Shown: positions 37,617-46,280 of the stretch, piece by piece
Layout of the letters: the number at the start of each line of letters is the position of its first letter
Numbering within the stretch: the stretch's first letter is position 1
Source: Streptomyces spiroverticillatus
GTDB lineage: Bacteria > Actinomycetota > Actinomycetes > Streptomycetales > Streptomycetaceae
Length of the DNA stretch: 64,000 bases
Assembly: GCA_014650415.1 (NCBI GenBank)
Contig: BMUX01000024.1
Span: 27,720 to 91,719 of the forward strand
Reading direction: 5' to 3'
Notes under the pieces: generated by a model
Database searches by the model: none
Seen by the model: the letters and a program-made list of their open reading frames with translations, nothing else
Told to the model about the DNA's origin: nothing
Position numbers and translations under genes: made by a program

Positions 37617-39302
37617 GTGAGCAACGCCGAGCACCGGAAGCAGACACCCGACGGAGCGGCCGAACTCCTGGTTCGCTGCCTGGAGAACGAGGGCGTCGAG
37701 GTGGTGTTCGGCATACCCGGCGAGGAGAACATCCGTTTCACCAACGCCCTCGCCCGCTCGGAGAAGATCCGCTACATCCTCACCCGGCACGAGCAGGCCG
37801 CGTCTTTCATGGCGGAGATGCACGGCCGGCTCACCGGCTCGGCGGGTGTGATGTCCGCGACGCTGGGGCCCGGCGCGATCAACCTGATGCTGGGCGTCGC
37901 CGACGCCATGACGAACAGCACGCCCGTCGTCGCGATCACGGCGCAGGTCGGCAAGGAGCGCAACTACAAGGAGTCCCACCAGTTTGTGGACCTGGTGAGC
38001 ATGTTCGCCCCGGTCACGAAGTGGTCGGCGGAGGTCCCGGCCACCCGGGCCATCCCCGAGATAGTGCGGCGCGCGTTCAAGACCGCGGAGTCCGAGCGGC
38101 CCGGCGCCGTCTACCTCGCCGTGCCCGAGGACGTCGACGAGGCGACGGACGGCTCGGACCTGCGCCCGCTGCGCAGGAACGTCGTGCAGCCCGAGGCGCC
38201 GTCCCCGAAGCAGATCAAGCGAGCGGCGGAGCTGCTGCGGGAGGCCCGCCGGCCGGTGATCCTCGCCGGACACGGCGCGGCGCGCGGCGGCGCCGAGGAG
38301 TCGCTGGCAGGGTTCGCCACCGCGCTCGACGTGTCGACGGCGACCACCTTCCACGGCAAGGGCGTCCTGCCCGACGACCACCCGTGCGCGACCGGCACGT
38401 TCGGATTCATGCGGCGCGACTACACCAACTTCGGGTTCGAGAAGGCCGACGTCGTCATCGCAGTCGGCTACGAGCTGCAGGAGTTCGACCCGTCCCGGAT
38501 CAACCCGGACGGTGACAAGAAGATCATCCACATCCACCGCTTCCCGGCGGAGGTGGACGACAGCTACTCGGTCGACGTCGGCATCATCGGCGACATCTCC
38601 GCCTCCCTCGACGCCCTCGCCACCGAACTCGACGGCCTGCGCTGGACCATCGACGACGAGGACACCATGGCCACCCGCGCGCTGCTGGCCAAGGAACTCG
38701 AGCAGGGCGCCGCGGACGAGCGCTACCCGCTCGCCCCGCAGCGCGTCATCGCCGACACCCGCGCCGCGCTCGGTCGCGACGACATCGTGCTGGTCGACAC
38801 CGGCGCGCTGAAGATGTGGATGGCCCGGCTCTACCCGACGTACGCGCCGAACACCTGCCTCATCTCCAACGGCTTGTCCACCATGGGCTTCTCGCTGCCC
38901 GGCGCGCTCGCGGTTCAGCTCGCCAGGCCGCAGACGAAGGTGCTGGCGGCGGTCGGCGACGGCTCGTTCCTCATGCACTCCCAGGAGATCGAGACGGCGG
39001 TCCGCGAGAACATTCCGCTGACCGTGCTGATCTGGGAGGACAACGGCTACGGGCTCATCAAGTGGAAGATGGACCTGGAGGTCGGGGAAAACTCCAACAC
39101 CGACTTCGGCAACCCGGACATCGTCCAGTACGCCCGCAGCTTCGGCGCGAAGGGCTACCACATCGAGTCCGCCGGGGATCTGCTGCCGACGCTCCGTGAG
39201 GCGCTGGCGGACCCGGGTGTGTCGATCATCAACTGCCCGGTGGACTACGCCGAGAACATGAACCTCATCGAGCACCTCGGGCACCTCGACTCGGCGCTCT
39301 GA
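37617..39302 (+). CDS. Thiamine-diphosphate enzyme, acetolactate synthase-like
   Basis: 561 residues from GTG 37617. Three-domain ThDP fold: Pyr domain with the catalytic Glu in TRHEQAASFMAEMHGRLTG, central domain, and PP domain with the ThDP/Mg motif GDGSFLMHSQEIETAV...WEDNGYG (GDG...N about 27 residues apart). FAD-dependent and FAD-free members share this layout. Highest resemblance is to catabolic AlsS-type acetolactate synthases without a small subunit; other pyruvate-type decarboxylases remain possible. No ilvN-like gene follows, and the next gene is a different enzyme. Confidence 0.88.
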   Translation: MSNAEHRKQTPDGAAELLVRCLENEGVEVVFGIPGEENIRFTNALARSEKIRYILTRHEQAASFMAEMHGRLTGSAGVMSATLGPGAINLMLGVADAMTNSTPVVAITAQVGKERNYKESHQFVDLVSMFAPVTKWSAEVPATRAIPEIVRRAFKTAESERPGAVYLAVPEDVDEATDGSDLRPLRRNVVQPEAPSPKQIKRAAELLREARRPVILAGHGAARGGAEESLAGFATALDVSTATTFHGKGVLPDDHPCATGTFGFMRRDYTNFGFEKADVVIAVGYELQEFDPSRINPDGDKKIIHIHRFPAEVDDSYSVDVGIIGDISASLDALATELDGLRWTIDDEDTMATRALLAKELEQGAADERYPLAPQRVIADTRAALGRDDIVLVDTGALKMWMARLYPTYAPNTCLISNGLSTMGFSLPGALAVQLARPQTKVLAAVGDGSFLMHSQEIETAVRENIPLTVLIWEDNGYGLIKWKMDLEVGENSNTDFGNPDIVQYARSFGAKGYHIESAGDLLPTLREALADPGVSIINCPVDYAENMNLIEHLGHLDSAL

Positions 39303-39457
39303 CCCGCCCGCGGCGCGGCCCGACCCCGTACGGGCCGCCGCGCGGCGGCCTCCCGCGAGGGCGGTGCCCCCGGGTCTTCGGCATCGCGTGGTATTCCCGC
39401 GGCGCGGGGTAGATGCTCACCGTGAAGTTCGGCCGGTCGAGGAGAGGAACGTTTGTG

Positions 39458-40972
39458 ATGCGTGCTCGGAGCATAGGTGCGGCAGCCGCCACGGGGTTGG
39501 CGCTAGTGGCCGCCCGCGACCTCGTGCAGAAGAAGCACGCGCTGCTGAGGAACTTCCCCCTGGTGGGACACGCCAGGTACGTGCTGGAGACGATCGGCCC
39601 CGAGCTACGGCAGTACATCGTGACGTCCAACGACGAGGAGCGTCCCTTCAGCCGTGACCAGCGCAGCTGGATCTACGCGTCGGCGAAGGGGGAGAACAAC
39701 TACTTCGGGTTCGGCACCGACAACGACGTCGAGCACGAGCAGGGTCACGCATACGTGAAGCAGCGTACGTTCGCCGATGCGCTGCCCGATCTGAGCGACC
39801 CGCAAGCGGCGTTGCCCTCGGCCAAGGTGCTCGGCGGACCGCGCGGCCGCGCGAAGGCGTTCCGCCCGGCGAGCGTCATCAACCTTTCGGCGATGAGCTT
39901 CGGCTCGCTGTCCGGAGCGGCCGTCACGGCGCTCAACAAGGGCGCGGCGCTGGCCGGGACGATGCAGAACACCGGCGAGGGCGGCCTGTCGCCCTACCAC
40001 CTGGGCGGCGCGGACCTTGTCCTCCAGATCGGTACGTCGTACTTCGGCTGCCGCAACGAGGACGGGACGTTCAACCTCGACAAGCTCAAGTCCATGGTCG
40101 CGGGCGCGCCCGTCAAGGCGATCGAGATCAAGCTCTCGCAGGGCGCGAAGCCGGGGCTCGGCGGCATGCTGCCCGGCGCGAAGGTGAGCGACGAGATTGC
40201 CCGGATCCGCGACATTCCCGCGGGCGAGGACTGCGCTTCGCCGTCGCGGCACACCGCGTTCCACGACGTGGACTCGATGCTCGACTTCGTGGAACTGCTG
40301 GCCAGGGAGACTGGATTGCCGGTCGGGATCAAGAGCGCCGTCGGCGAGATGGAATTCTGGGAGGAACTCGCCACGCTGATGGAGCGGGGTGAGCGAGGGG
40401 TCGACTTCGTGACCGTCGACGGTGGCGAGGGCGGCACCGGGGCGGCTCCCCTGATCTTCGCCGACTCGGTGTCCCTGCCGTTCCGCGTGGGCTTCTCCCG
40501 CGTCTACGGCGTGTTCGCCGAGCGGGGCCTGACCGACGGCATCACCTTCATCGGCTCCGGCAAGCTCGGCCTGCCCGAGAACGCCGTCGTCGCGTTCGCC
40601 CTCGGCGTCGACATGATCAACGTGGGCCGTGAGGCGATGCTGTCCATCGGCTGCATCCAGGCCCAGAAGTGCCACACCGACAAGTGCCCCACCGGTATCA
40701 CCACCCAGAACCCGTGGCTGACGCGCGGCATCGACGCGCCCTCGAAGGGCATCCGGGCCGCAACGTACCTGCGCACCCTGCGCAGGGAGTTGCTGAGGGT
40801 CTCGGGCGCCGTCGGTGTCCCCCACCCGTCGCTCATCACCCCCAACGACATAGACATCCTGAACGGCGACTACGACGCCCGCACCCTGGGGAGTGTGTAC
40901 GGCTACAAGGACGGCTGGGGCTCGCTCGGGCCGGAGCTCGCCCATGAGATCGCCGAACTGCTCACCGCCTGA
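39458..40972 (+). CDS. FMN-binding glutamate-synthase-family protein
   Basis: 504 residues from ATG 39458 (AGGAG upstream). After one N-terminal hydrophobic stretch (GAAAATGLALVAARD), the GltB central/FMN barrel domain follows: INLSAMSFGSLSGAAV, NTGEGGLSPYHL, VTVDGGEGGTGAAPL and IGCIQAQKCHTDKCPTGI with the Cys triplet for a 3Fe-4S cluster. No amidotransferase domain, so it is a stand-alone synthase-like protein of uncertain substrate. Lies 155 bp after the ThDP enzyme gene on the same strand. Confidence 0.88.
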   Translation: MRARSIGAAAATGLALVAARDLVQKKHALLRNFPLVGHARYVLETIGPELRQYIVTSNDEERPFSRDQRSWIYASAKGENNYFGFGTDNDVEHEQGHAYVKQRTFADALPDLSDPQAALPSAKVLGGPRGRAKAFRPASVINLSAMSFGSLSGAAVTALNKGAALAGTMQNTGEGGLSPYHLGGADLVLQIGTSYFGCRNEDGTFNLDKLKSMVAGAPVKAIEIKLSQGAKPGLGGMLPGAKVSDEIARIRDIPAGEDCASPSRHTAFHDVDSMLDFVELLARETGLPVGIKSAVGEMEFWEELATLMERGERGVDFVTVDGGEGGTGAAPLIFADSVSLPFRVGFSRVYGVFAERGLTDGITFIGSGKLGLPENAVVAFALGVDMINVGREAMLSIGCIQAQKCHTDKCPTGITTQNPWLTRGIDAPSKGIRAATYLRTLRRELLRVSGAVGVPHPSLITPNDIDILNGDYDARTLGSVYGYKDGWGSLGPELAHEIAELLTA

Positions 40973-40984
40973 GCCAGCTCCGGC

Positions 40985-41503
40985 GCCGCCCAACAGGCTG
41001 CACACCTGGCCGTCCCCTACCCGGCGGCCCAGGTGGATGCCGTCGACGCCTCCCCCGCCCAGGCCGTCACCTCGTTCGCCCGCCTCGCGCCGCGCCTGCA
41101 CCTCGTCCACGCCGAGGTGACCGAGCACCTGACGTCCCAACCTGCCTCGTACGACGTCCTGTACAGCGTCGTCGGCGCCGTGGACTTCACCGACCCGCAC
41201 CGTATGCTCCCCGCGGCCGCGACGGCACTCCGCCCCGGCGGCCGGCTCGTCTTCTCCGCCCTGGCCCACTACGTGGGCGGTGCGCCCGCCGAACTCCACG
41301 CGCTGCCCGCCGACCTTCCGGTCACAGACCCTGACGGATGCCCCGCCGCCGTCCTGCGCCGCTGGGTACTCCACCAGCAGGTCTGGAAGCGGCTCCCGGC
41401 CCTGGCCGGGCTGACCGCGATCAGTGCGGCCGTGCTCCCCGCCCTGAAGACCGGTACCAGGACGGCGAACACCCTGTTCCTCCAGGCGTTCCGCCCTGCC
41501 TGA
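40985..41503 (+). pseudogene. Class I SAM methyltransferase remnant
   Basis: The readable frame begins within motif I/II (AAHLAVPYPAAQVDAVDASP) and continues with YDVLYSVVGAVDFTDP and LRPGGRLVFSALAHY to the end. The glycine-rich SAM-binding loop and everything before it are missing, and no start codon or ribosome site stands before the fragment. Confidence 0.7.
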
Positions 41504-42248
41504 GGAACGCGGTGCCGGCTCCTGCATGATCCGGGTGACCCCGGTGCCGAAGGGAGTGCTGGGCAGTGTGCCCGGGGTGGAGGGCTCTGGCGCACAGCGT
41601 TCCGTGACACGCGCCTGCCCCGGCCGGTCAGGCACGTTCTGTGCACACGTGCATGCTCGTGTGCCAACGTACGGACACGCACCACCTCGTTGTGACGATC
41701 CACGTCGGCGCGGTCTTGCTCAGGCTGGATTCTCGGCGAGAGCCCGTTCACCGAGCCGAACTGGTGGTGAAGTGGCTGCGCCCAGCCCGGGCGTCCTGTT
41801 GGTATGACCGAGCGCAGCCGCTCGATACGGAGGGGACCAGGGCCCGTCCTGGCTGCGGTAGGAGTTCGAGGAGCACGCCCCGGCTGTTTCGGCGCGTTCG
41901 TCCTCTGGACCGTTGGCTGTATCGGGGGCACGATCATGATGCCGTGTACGGCCGGGAACGGCATTCTTCTTCCCTGAGGGCGGTAGGGCGATGAAGCGGC
42001 AAGCAGCCTGGGTCCCACTGATCAACAAGGCACTTGAGGTCCGCTCGGGAGCGAGCGGGGAGCCGGAGGACATCTCCGTCCTGGAGGCGGAGGCCAGGCG
42101 GCTGGAGAAGAGCTACTTCCGTGTGGACGACCTGGTGAAGAGCTGCATGCACATGCATCCGGCGTCTCAACACTGGAGCGCATGCGGGCGTTCTTGAGCG
42201 TGGTCGGTAAGACGGGGCCGACGATCAGCATGGCGGAGTTCACGGGAC
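41504..42248. other. Decayed stretch
   Basis: 745 bp with no intact gene. A 68-codon plus-strand frame from 41991 (KRQAAWVPLINKALEVRSGA onward) has coding-like character but no recognised family and may be another fragment. Confidence 0.35.
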
Positions 42249-42356
42249 ATGAGCTTCGCCGAATGGCTCTACCGCTACCTCATCGGCGAAGACACGGCCG
42301 ACCCCAACACCTGCGCCTTCTCTTCGGACCGGTACAGCTGCGCCGGCTTCCGATGA
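42249..42356 (+). pseudogene. Short protein tail, possibly SMI1/KNR4-like
   Basis: 35 codons beginning MSFAEWLYRYLIGED resemble the C-terminal end of actinobacterial SMI1/KNR4-family immunity-type proteins. Nothing of the core remains upstream. Confidence 0.3.
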
Positions 42357-42539
42357 GTATTGGTGAACGGCCAGAGCCGTGGAGCGGGCCGGACCGCGGG
42401 ATGTAACCCTGCCGCCACGGCAGTCGCAGGCGCCCACCAAGTTGCCTGGAGAGCCAATCGAGACGACCTCTAATCCGGGGTCAGCACATGACTCCTTCCT
42501 TCGTGCCTTTCCCACTTAACGTGTGCGACTTCGTGTCGC

Positions 42540-42830
42540 ACCTTCAGGCGGTTGATGCACCGCTCGACGGTGTTGCGTTGCTCGTACGCCTCGCGGTCGG
42601 AGGCCGGTGGTCTGCCGCCGGCCGGTCCGCGCCGTCGGCGGTTGGCCTGCTGGTCGGCCCGTTCCGGGATCACCGCCCGGATGCCGCGTCTGCGCAGATG
42701 GTCGCGGATCTCGCGGGAGGAGTAGGCCTTGTCGGCCAGGATCATGTCCGGTCTGGTGCGCGGACGACCGCGCTGTCGGGGGACGCGCAGGCTGGCCATC
42801 ACCTCAGTGAAGGCAGGTGCGTCGCCGGCC
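42540..42830 (-). mobile_element. IS5-family transposase fragment
   Basis: The minus strand encodes the DDE C-terminal part: PRTRPDMILADKAYSSREIR, GIRAVIPERADQQANRRRRG, then AYEQRNTVERCINRLK with the catalytic Glu. Similarity is lost at both ends; the N-terminal half of the transposase is missing. Confidence 0.82.
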
Positions 42831-42852
42831 TGGCCGACGGTGGAAGGCACCA

Positions 42853-43148
42853 AGGGTACGCCGGCGGAGGAGGCGGGAGCGGCGTCACTGAAGGCCGCGC
42901 AGTCCTATGCAGACGCCGCCACGAAGTACGTCGACAGCAACCTCAAGGACTACAAGCCTTTCCTCGACGTGACCTTCAAGGCCAGGCAGGACGCGCGGGA
43001 GGCGGCTACCGGGGTCCGGACCAAGCTGCAGCCTGCCAAGGAGGCGGCCGCCGGAGTGGTCACGGCAGCGCAGAAGAAGCTCGACCAGACGCCCGGCGGG
43101 GTCAAGCAGGCACGCACCGCCCTCAAGACCTGCCTGGGCAAGAGGTAA
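42853..43148 (+). pseudogene. 3' part of a helical gene cut by the IS fragment
   Basis: About 98 codons with good G/C codon bias (SLKAAQSYADAATKYVDSNL, then FKARQDAREAATGVRTKLQP, ending LKTCLGKR). The frame has no start of its own: its upstream side is antisense transposase sequence, so the 5' half appears replaced at about 42835-42855. Function unknown. Confidence 0.5.
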
Positions 43149-43520
43149 AGCCAGCGACGCAGATCCCCCGCCCGCACCACACACCGTGGCCCCGGAGACC
43201 ATCGCGGGGCGAGCGGGAGAAGGGCGTGCTGCTTCCCGCGGACACCGGCGGGCTGTCCGCAGCCCCGACCGTGTCCGCACAGGGCGGCGGCCGCCGTTCG
43301 GGCCGGCGGCCGCATGCCCTGCACGACGTGCCCCCCAGCCATCACACCCGAGCACTCCTTGCTGGCGGGCCCCGGGGACACGGTGCCCCGGGAATCAAGG
43401 AAACCTGCTGCAAGGGATGCACCGGGCCTGTCAGCCTCCGCGGGCTCTGGTCCACTTGGTGTGGAGTGGTGGCGCTCGATCAGGAGCTGTGATGGATTCT
43501 TCGCGTTCAAGGTCGCGGTG
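43149..43520. other. Intergenic, no supported gene
   Basis: 372 bp between a plus-strand fragment and a minus-strand gene end. Nothing recognised. Confidence 0.4.
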
Positions 43521-44456
43521 TTATCGAGACCGGTTGGCCAGGGGAGGAAGGGTCAGTGCCCACCATTGCCGGCATGTGCGGGGAGTCTGCAGGAAGATGT
43601 CCGGGCCCCGGCAGATGCGGCGGGCGTAACGTCTGACGGGGTCGCCGTTCGGGAAGATGAGGCTTTCACGGTCGGTGATTACCGCTTCGTCGGCCGTCAG
43701 GTGGAGGTGGTGGACGGTATCCGCCCGGGTGGTCCGGCCTCGCTCGTTCCCTGCGAGCAGGAGTAGCCGGTCATCCCGAATTGCCAGGCCGCGTGGTGTC
43801 GAGACTGGCAGGTCGCGGACGCGGAGCACTCCGGTGGGGTCCGTTGAGGCGAGCGGTGCACCGGGCCAGTACATCGCGTGGACTGCGGAGTCGGAGACGT
43901 TGACGGTGCTGACCTCCGCCACGAGGTGGTGCGGCTCCGGAGGATGCAGGAACCAGGCGGGGTTGCCTCTGGCATCCCAGCGGACCAGGGCGCCGGTACT
44001 GACGCGGTCGCCGCCGTAGATCCCTTCACCGGCGTACCCGGTCCAGAAGCCGGCCCGGCGGTCCGCGAGCAGGAGAGTAAGGCGCGTACCAATCGGGAAT
44101 CGGCGCCGGGAACGGCCGTCCGGGCCGAAGATCTGGCCGGACCGCGCATGGGGCCCTCCGCCGCCGGATAGGACGAAACCGCCGCCCGAAAGGGCATCGA
44201 AGGCGACCGGGTCCACGGCCACTCCGTGGAGGGGCTGTTCACGGATCTCGCCTCGGTCGCTCACGACGACGACGGCATTGAAGGGCAGCTTCAGGGGGGC
44301 CGGTACATCCCGGCCGGCCCACCGATGGGGGAAACGGGCGTCAGGGCAGATCAGCCAGAGAGCACGGCCCCGCGCATCGATCGTGGAGGCCAGCACCTTC
44401 CGTTCGTCGTACTGCCGAGGCAACAGTGCGTAAGGACGCAGTGCCACCTTCGTCAA
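43521..44456 (-). CDS. Hypothetical beta-rich protein
   Basis: 311 residues. Repeated strand pairs with W/F-G patterns (RAGFWTGYAGEGIYGG, GALVRWDARGNPAWFLHPPE, LRVRDLPVSTPRGLAIRDDR) suggest a beta-propeller. No signal peptide. TTG 44456 is chosen because GAGGTGG lies 5-6 nt before it; GTG four codons in is an alternative. Family not named. Confidence 0.65.
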   Translation of the reverse strand: MTKVALRPYALLPRQYDERKVLASTIDARGRALWLICPDARFPHRWAGRDVPAPLKLPFNAVVVVSDRGEIREQPLHGVAVDPVAFDALSGGGFVLSGGGGPHARSGQIFGPDGRSRRRFPIGTRLTLLLADRRAGFWTGYAGEGIYGGDRVSTGALVRWDARGNPAWFLHPPEPHHLVAEVSTVNVSDSAVHAMYWPGAPLASTDPTGVLRVRDLPVSTPRGLAIRDDRLLLLAGNERGRTTRADTVHHLHLTADEAVITDRESLIFPNGDPVRRYARRICRGPDIFLQTPRTCRQWWALTLPPLANRSR

Positions 44457-44681
44457 AAGACCACCTCGCGGGCGAAGGAATGAAACTGATCCATGATCAC
44501 ATGCTCACTCGCGCTGCTGTTCCCGGCCCCGGCTTTGGTGCTCATGACAAGAGGGCGTGCTTACGGAGAAGTACGGCGGCGGAAGCGGGAGAACATTTCC
44601 CGATGATGCCACGGCCGCCTCCGGCGTCGGCCGGAGGCATCTGTCCCGTGATCACGGCCTTGGGCGCGCTCCGTCCAGCCG

Positions 44682-45008
44682 TCACCACTGCGGGCTCCCG
44701 TCCCCAAGCTGGGCGCGAGTGAGGAGTGCGAGCGGCCGTGGGTTGCCGAGGATGTTCGCATCCCTGGACGCCGCCCGCAGCTCCCTCTCAAGACACGCCA
44801 CCGCTTCCCGGTACCGTCGCCCTCCCCGGTCACGGAGTGTGTCAGCCTGCCCGTACGCCTCCAGCACCAGCCGGGTCCCGAACTGGGCGACGTCGTCCAG
44901 CTCAGGCCACACCCCGGCGAGCACCGCATCGGTAGAAAGCTGCCCCATCAGCTCCCTGATGAAGTCGTGGCGCTGCCGCCAGCCGTACGGCTCCGGGCCG
45001 GGCGGCAC
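44682..45008 (-). CDS. Hypothetical protein divergent from the graspetide locus
   Basis: 108 residues, helical, GTG start at 45008, no strong ribosome site. WRQRHDFIRELMGQLSTDAV and RRYREAVACLERELRAASRD are amphipathic helices. Its start is 70 bp from the precursor gene, so the two share a promoter region. Function unknown. Confidence 0.45.
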   Translation of the reverse strand: MPPGPEPYGWRQRHDFIRELMGQLSTDAVLAGVWPELDDVAQFGTRLVLEAYGQADTLRDRGGRRYREAVACLERELRAASRDANILGNPRPLALLTRAQLGDGSPQW

Positions 45009-45078
45009 CCACTACGCCCCCTGTCCATGCGCCTCGGACCGGCGGCAGACTGTGCCCACCAACGTGACGGAGGTTCCA

Positions 45079-45318
45079 GTGACCGAGGCAGTGACTCCCT
45101 GGGGCACGACCCGTATGCGGCCCTACCCGGCAACTGTTGTTCTTCCCGCTGCGGAGGTCGTCCTCGACCCCGTCACGCAGACGGGACGGTGGGACGGGCC
45201 GGGCGTGACGACGATGGACCGGCACAAGCGGTCCGAGACCAGCAACGAGACGAAGACGCAGACCAGTTCGGACGGGAACACCGACGAGGGCTCGGACCAG
45301 TCGGGGGACTCCGATTGA
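45079..45318 (+). CDS. tgmA: Graspetide precursor peptide (ATP-grasp-modified RiPP)
   Basis: 79 residues from GTG 45079, with GGAGG 4-5 nt upstream. The leader has family hallmarks: PWGTTRMRPYP near the N-terminus and LDPVTQTGRW before the core. The C-terminal ~28 residues are almost only Ser/Thr, Asp/Glu, Asn, Gln, Gly and Lys: Thr/Ser side chains as ester donors, Asp/Glu as acceptors, with an SSDGNTDEG stretch in the middle. Such cores receive omega-ester links from an ATP-grasp ligase. The stop overlaps the maturase start (TTGA), ensuring coupled synthesis. The methyltransferase encoded next suggests that one Asp, probably in the DG pair, becomes an aspartimide. Confidence 0.88.
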   Translation: MTEAVTPWGTTRMRPYPATVVLPAAEVVLDPVTQTGRWDGPGVTTMDRHKRSETSNETKTQTSSDGNTDEGSDQSGDSD

Positions 45319-46280
45319 CCCCGTCGGTGCTGGTGGTCTCCCGGCTCGATGACGTCACGGCCGACAGCGTCATCGAGGAGCTGAACCGGCGGCGCGTGCC
45401 CGTCGTACGGCTGGACCCCGGGGACTTCCCGGCGGAGGTGACCGTCAACGCCCGCCTCGACCACGACGGGATGCACGGCAGCCTGCGCACCCCTACCCGC
45501 CTCGCCCTCCTGGAGGAGGTACAGGCGGTGTACTGGCGGCGGCCCCGGCCGTATACGGCCCCGCCCGGCCTGGACGAGCAGAGCGCCCGGTGGTGCCGCG
45601 AGGAAGCCCGCTACGGGCTCGGCGGAATCCTCGCCGCGCTGCCCCACGCCCACTACGTCAACCACCCCGTCCGCAACCAGGAAGCCGAGTACAAACCTGC
45701 CCAGCTCGCCGCCGCCGCCCGGTGCGGCTTCGACGTCCCGCCGACCCTGCTCACCAACGACGAGCACGCCGCCCGCGGCTTCGCCCGTGAGCACGGGCCG
45801 GTGGTCTACAAACCGCTGCGCAACACCGGCTACCAGAGCGCGGACGGGCGGGCCCTGACCGTGTGGGTGGAGGAGGTCGACCCCGCCGAGCTGAACGCCG
45901 GCGTCACCTCGACCATGCACCTGTTCCAGAAGCGGGTACCGGCGGTGGCGCACCTGCGGGTGACGGTGGTCGGCGAGGAGGTGTTCACCGTGCGGATCGA
46001 CGGCTCGCCCGGTCTGGACTGGCGCCGCCACTACCCGGATCTCACCTACACCCTCGTCGACACTCCGCCGGTTCTGGCCAAGCAGGTGCGCGCCTACCTG
46101 GACGCCTTTGGGCTCGTCTTCGGCGCCTTCGACTTCGGCCTGGACGCCGAGGGCCGCACCTGGTGGTACGAGTGCAACCCGAACGGGCAGTTCGCCTGGT
46201 TCCCCCCGCCCATCACCGGCAGGATCATCACCGCCCTCGCCGACCAGCTCCAGCACGCAGGAGAGACCCGTGTCCGCTGA
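45315..46280 (+). CDS. tgmB: ATP-grasp graspetide maturase
   Basis: 321 residues from TTG 45315. SAV_5884-type ATP-grasp: N-terminal domain with the conserved VYWRRPRPY, central NHPVRNQEAEYKPAQLAAA, ATP-binding GPVVYKPLRNTGYQ, and the Mg/ATP end FGAFDFGLDAEGRTWWYECN, then PNGQFAWF. It activates Asp/Glu carboxylates of the precursor as acyl phosphates for ester formation with Thr/Ser. Overlaps the precursor by 4 bp and the methyltransferase by 11 bp. Confidence 0.92.
   Translation: MTPSVLVVSRLDDVTADSVIEELNRRRVPVVRLDPGDFPAEVTVNARLDHDGMHGSLRTPTRLALLEEVQAVYWRRPRPYTAPPGLDEQSARWCREEARYGLGGILAALPHAHYVNHPVRNQEAEYKPAQLAAAARCGFDVPPTLLTNDEHAARGFAREHGPVVYKPLRNTGYQSADGRALTVWVEEVDPAELNAGVTSTMHLFQKRVPAVAHLRVTVVGEEVFTVRIDGSPGLDWRRHYPDLTYTLVDTPPVLAKQVRAYLDAFGLVFGAFDFGLDAEGRTWWYECNPNGQFAWFPPPITGRIITALADQLQHAGETRVR

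Noticed and set aside
37596..39284. 562-codon minus-strand frame opposite the ThDP enzyme
   Set aside because: Mirror of a gene with clear ThDP motifs; low-complexity Val/Gly/Arg composition.
39605..41635. 676-codon minus-strand frame
   Set aside because: Antisense of the glutamate-synthase-like gene and methyltransferase remnant.
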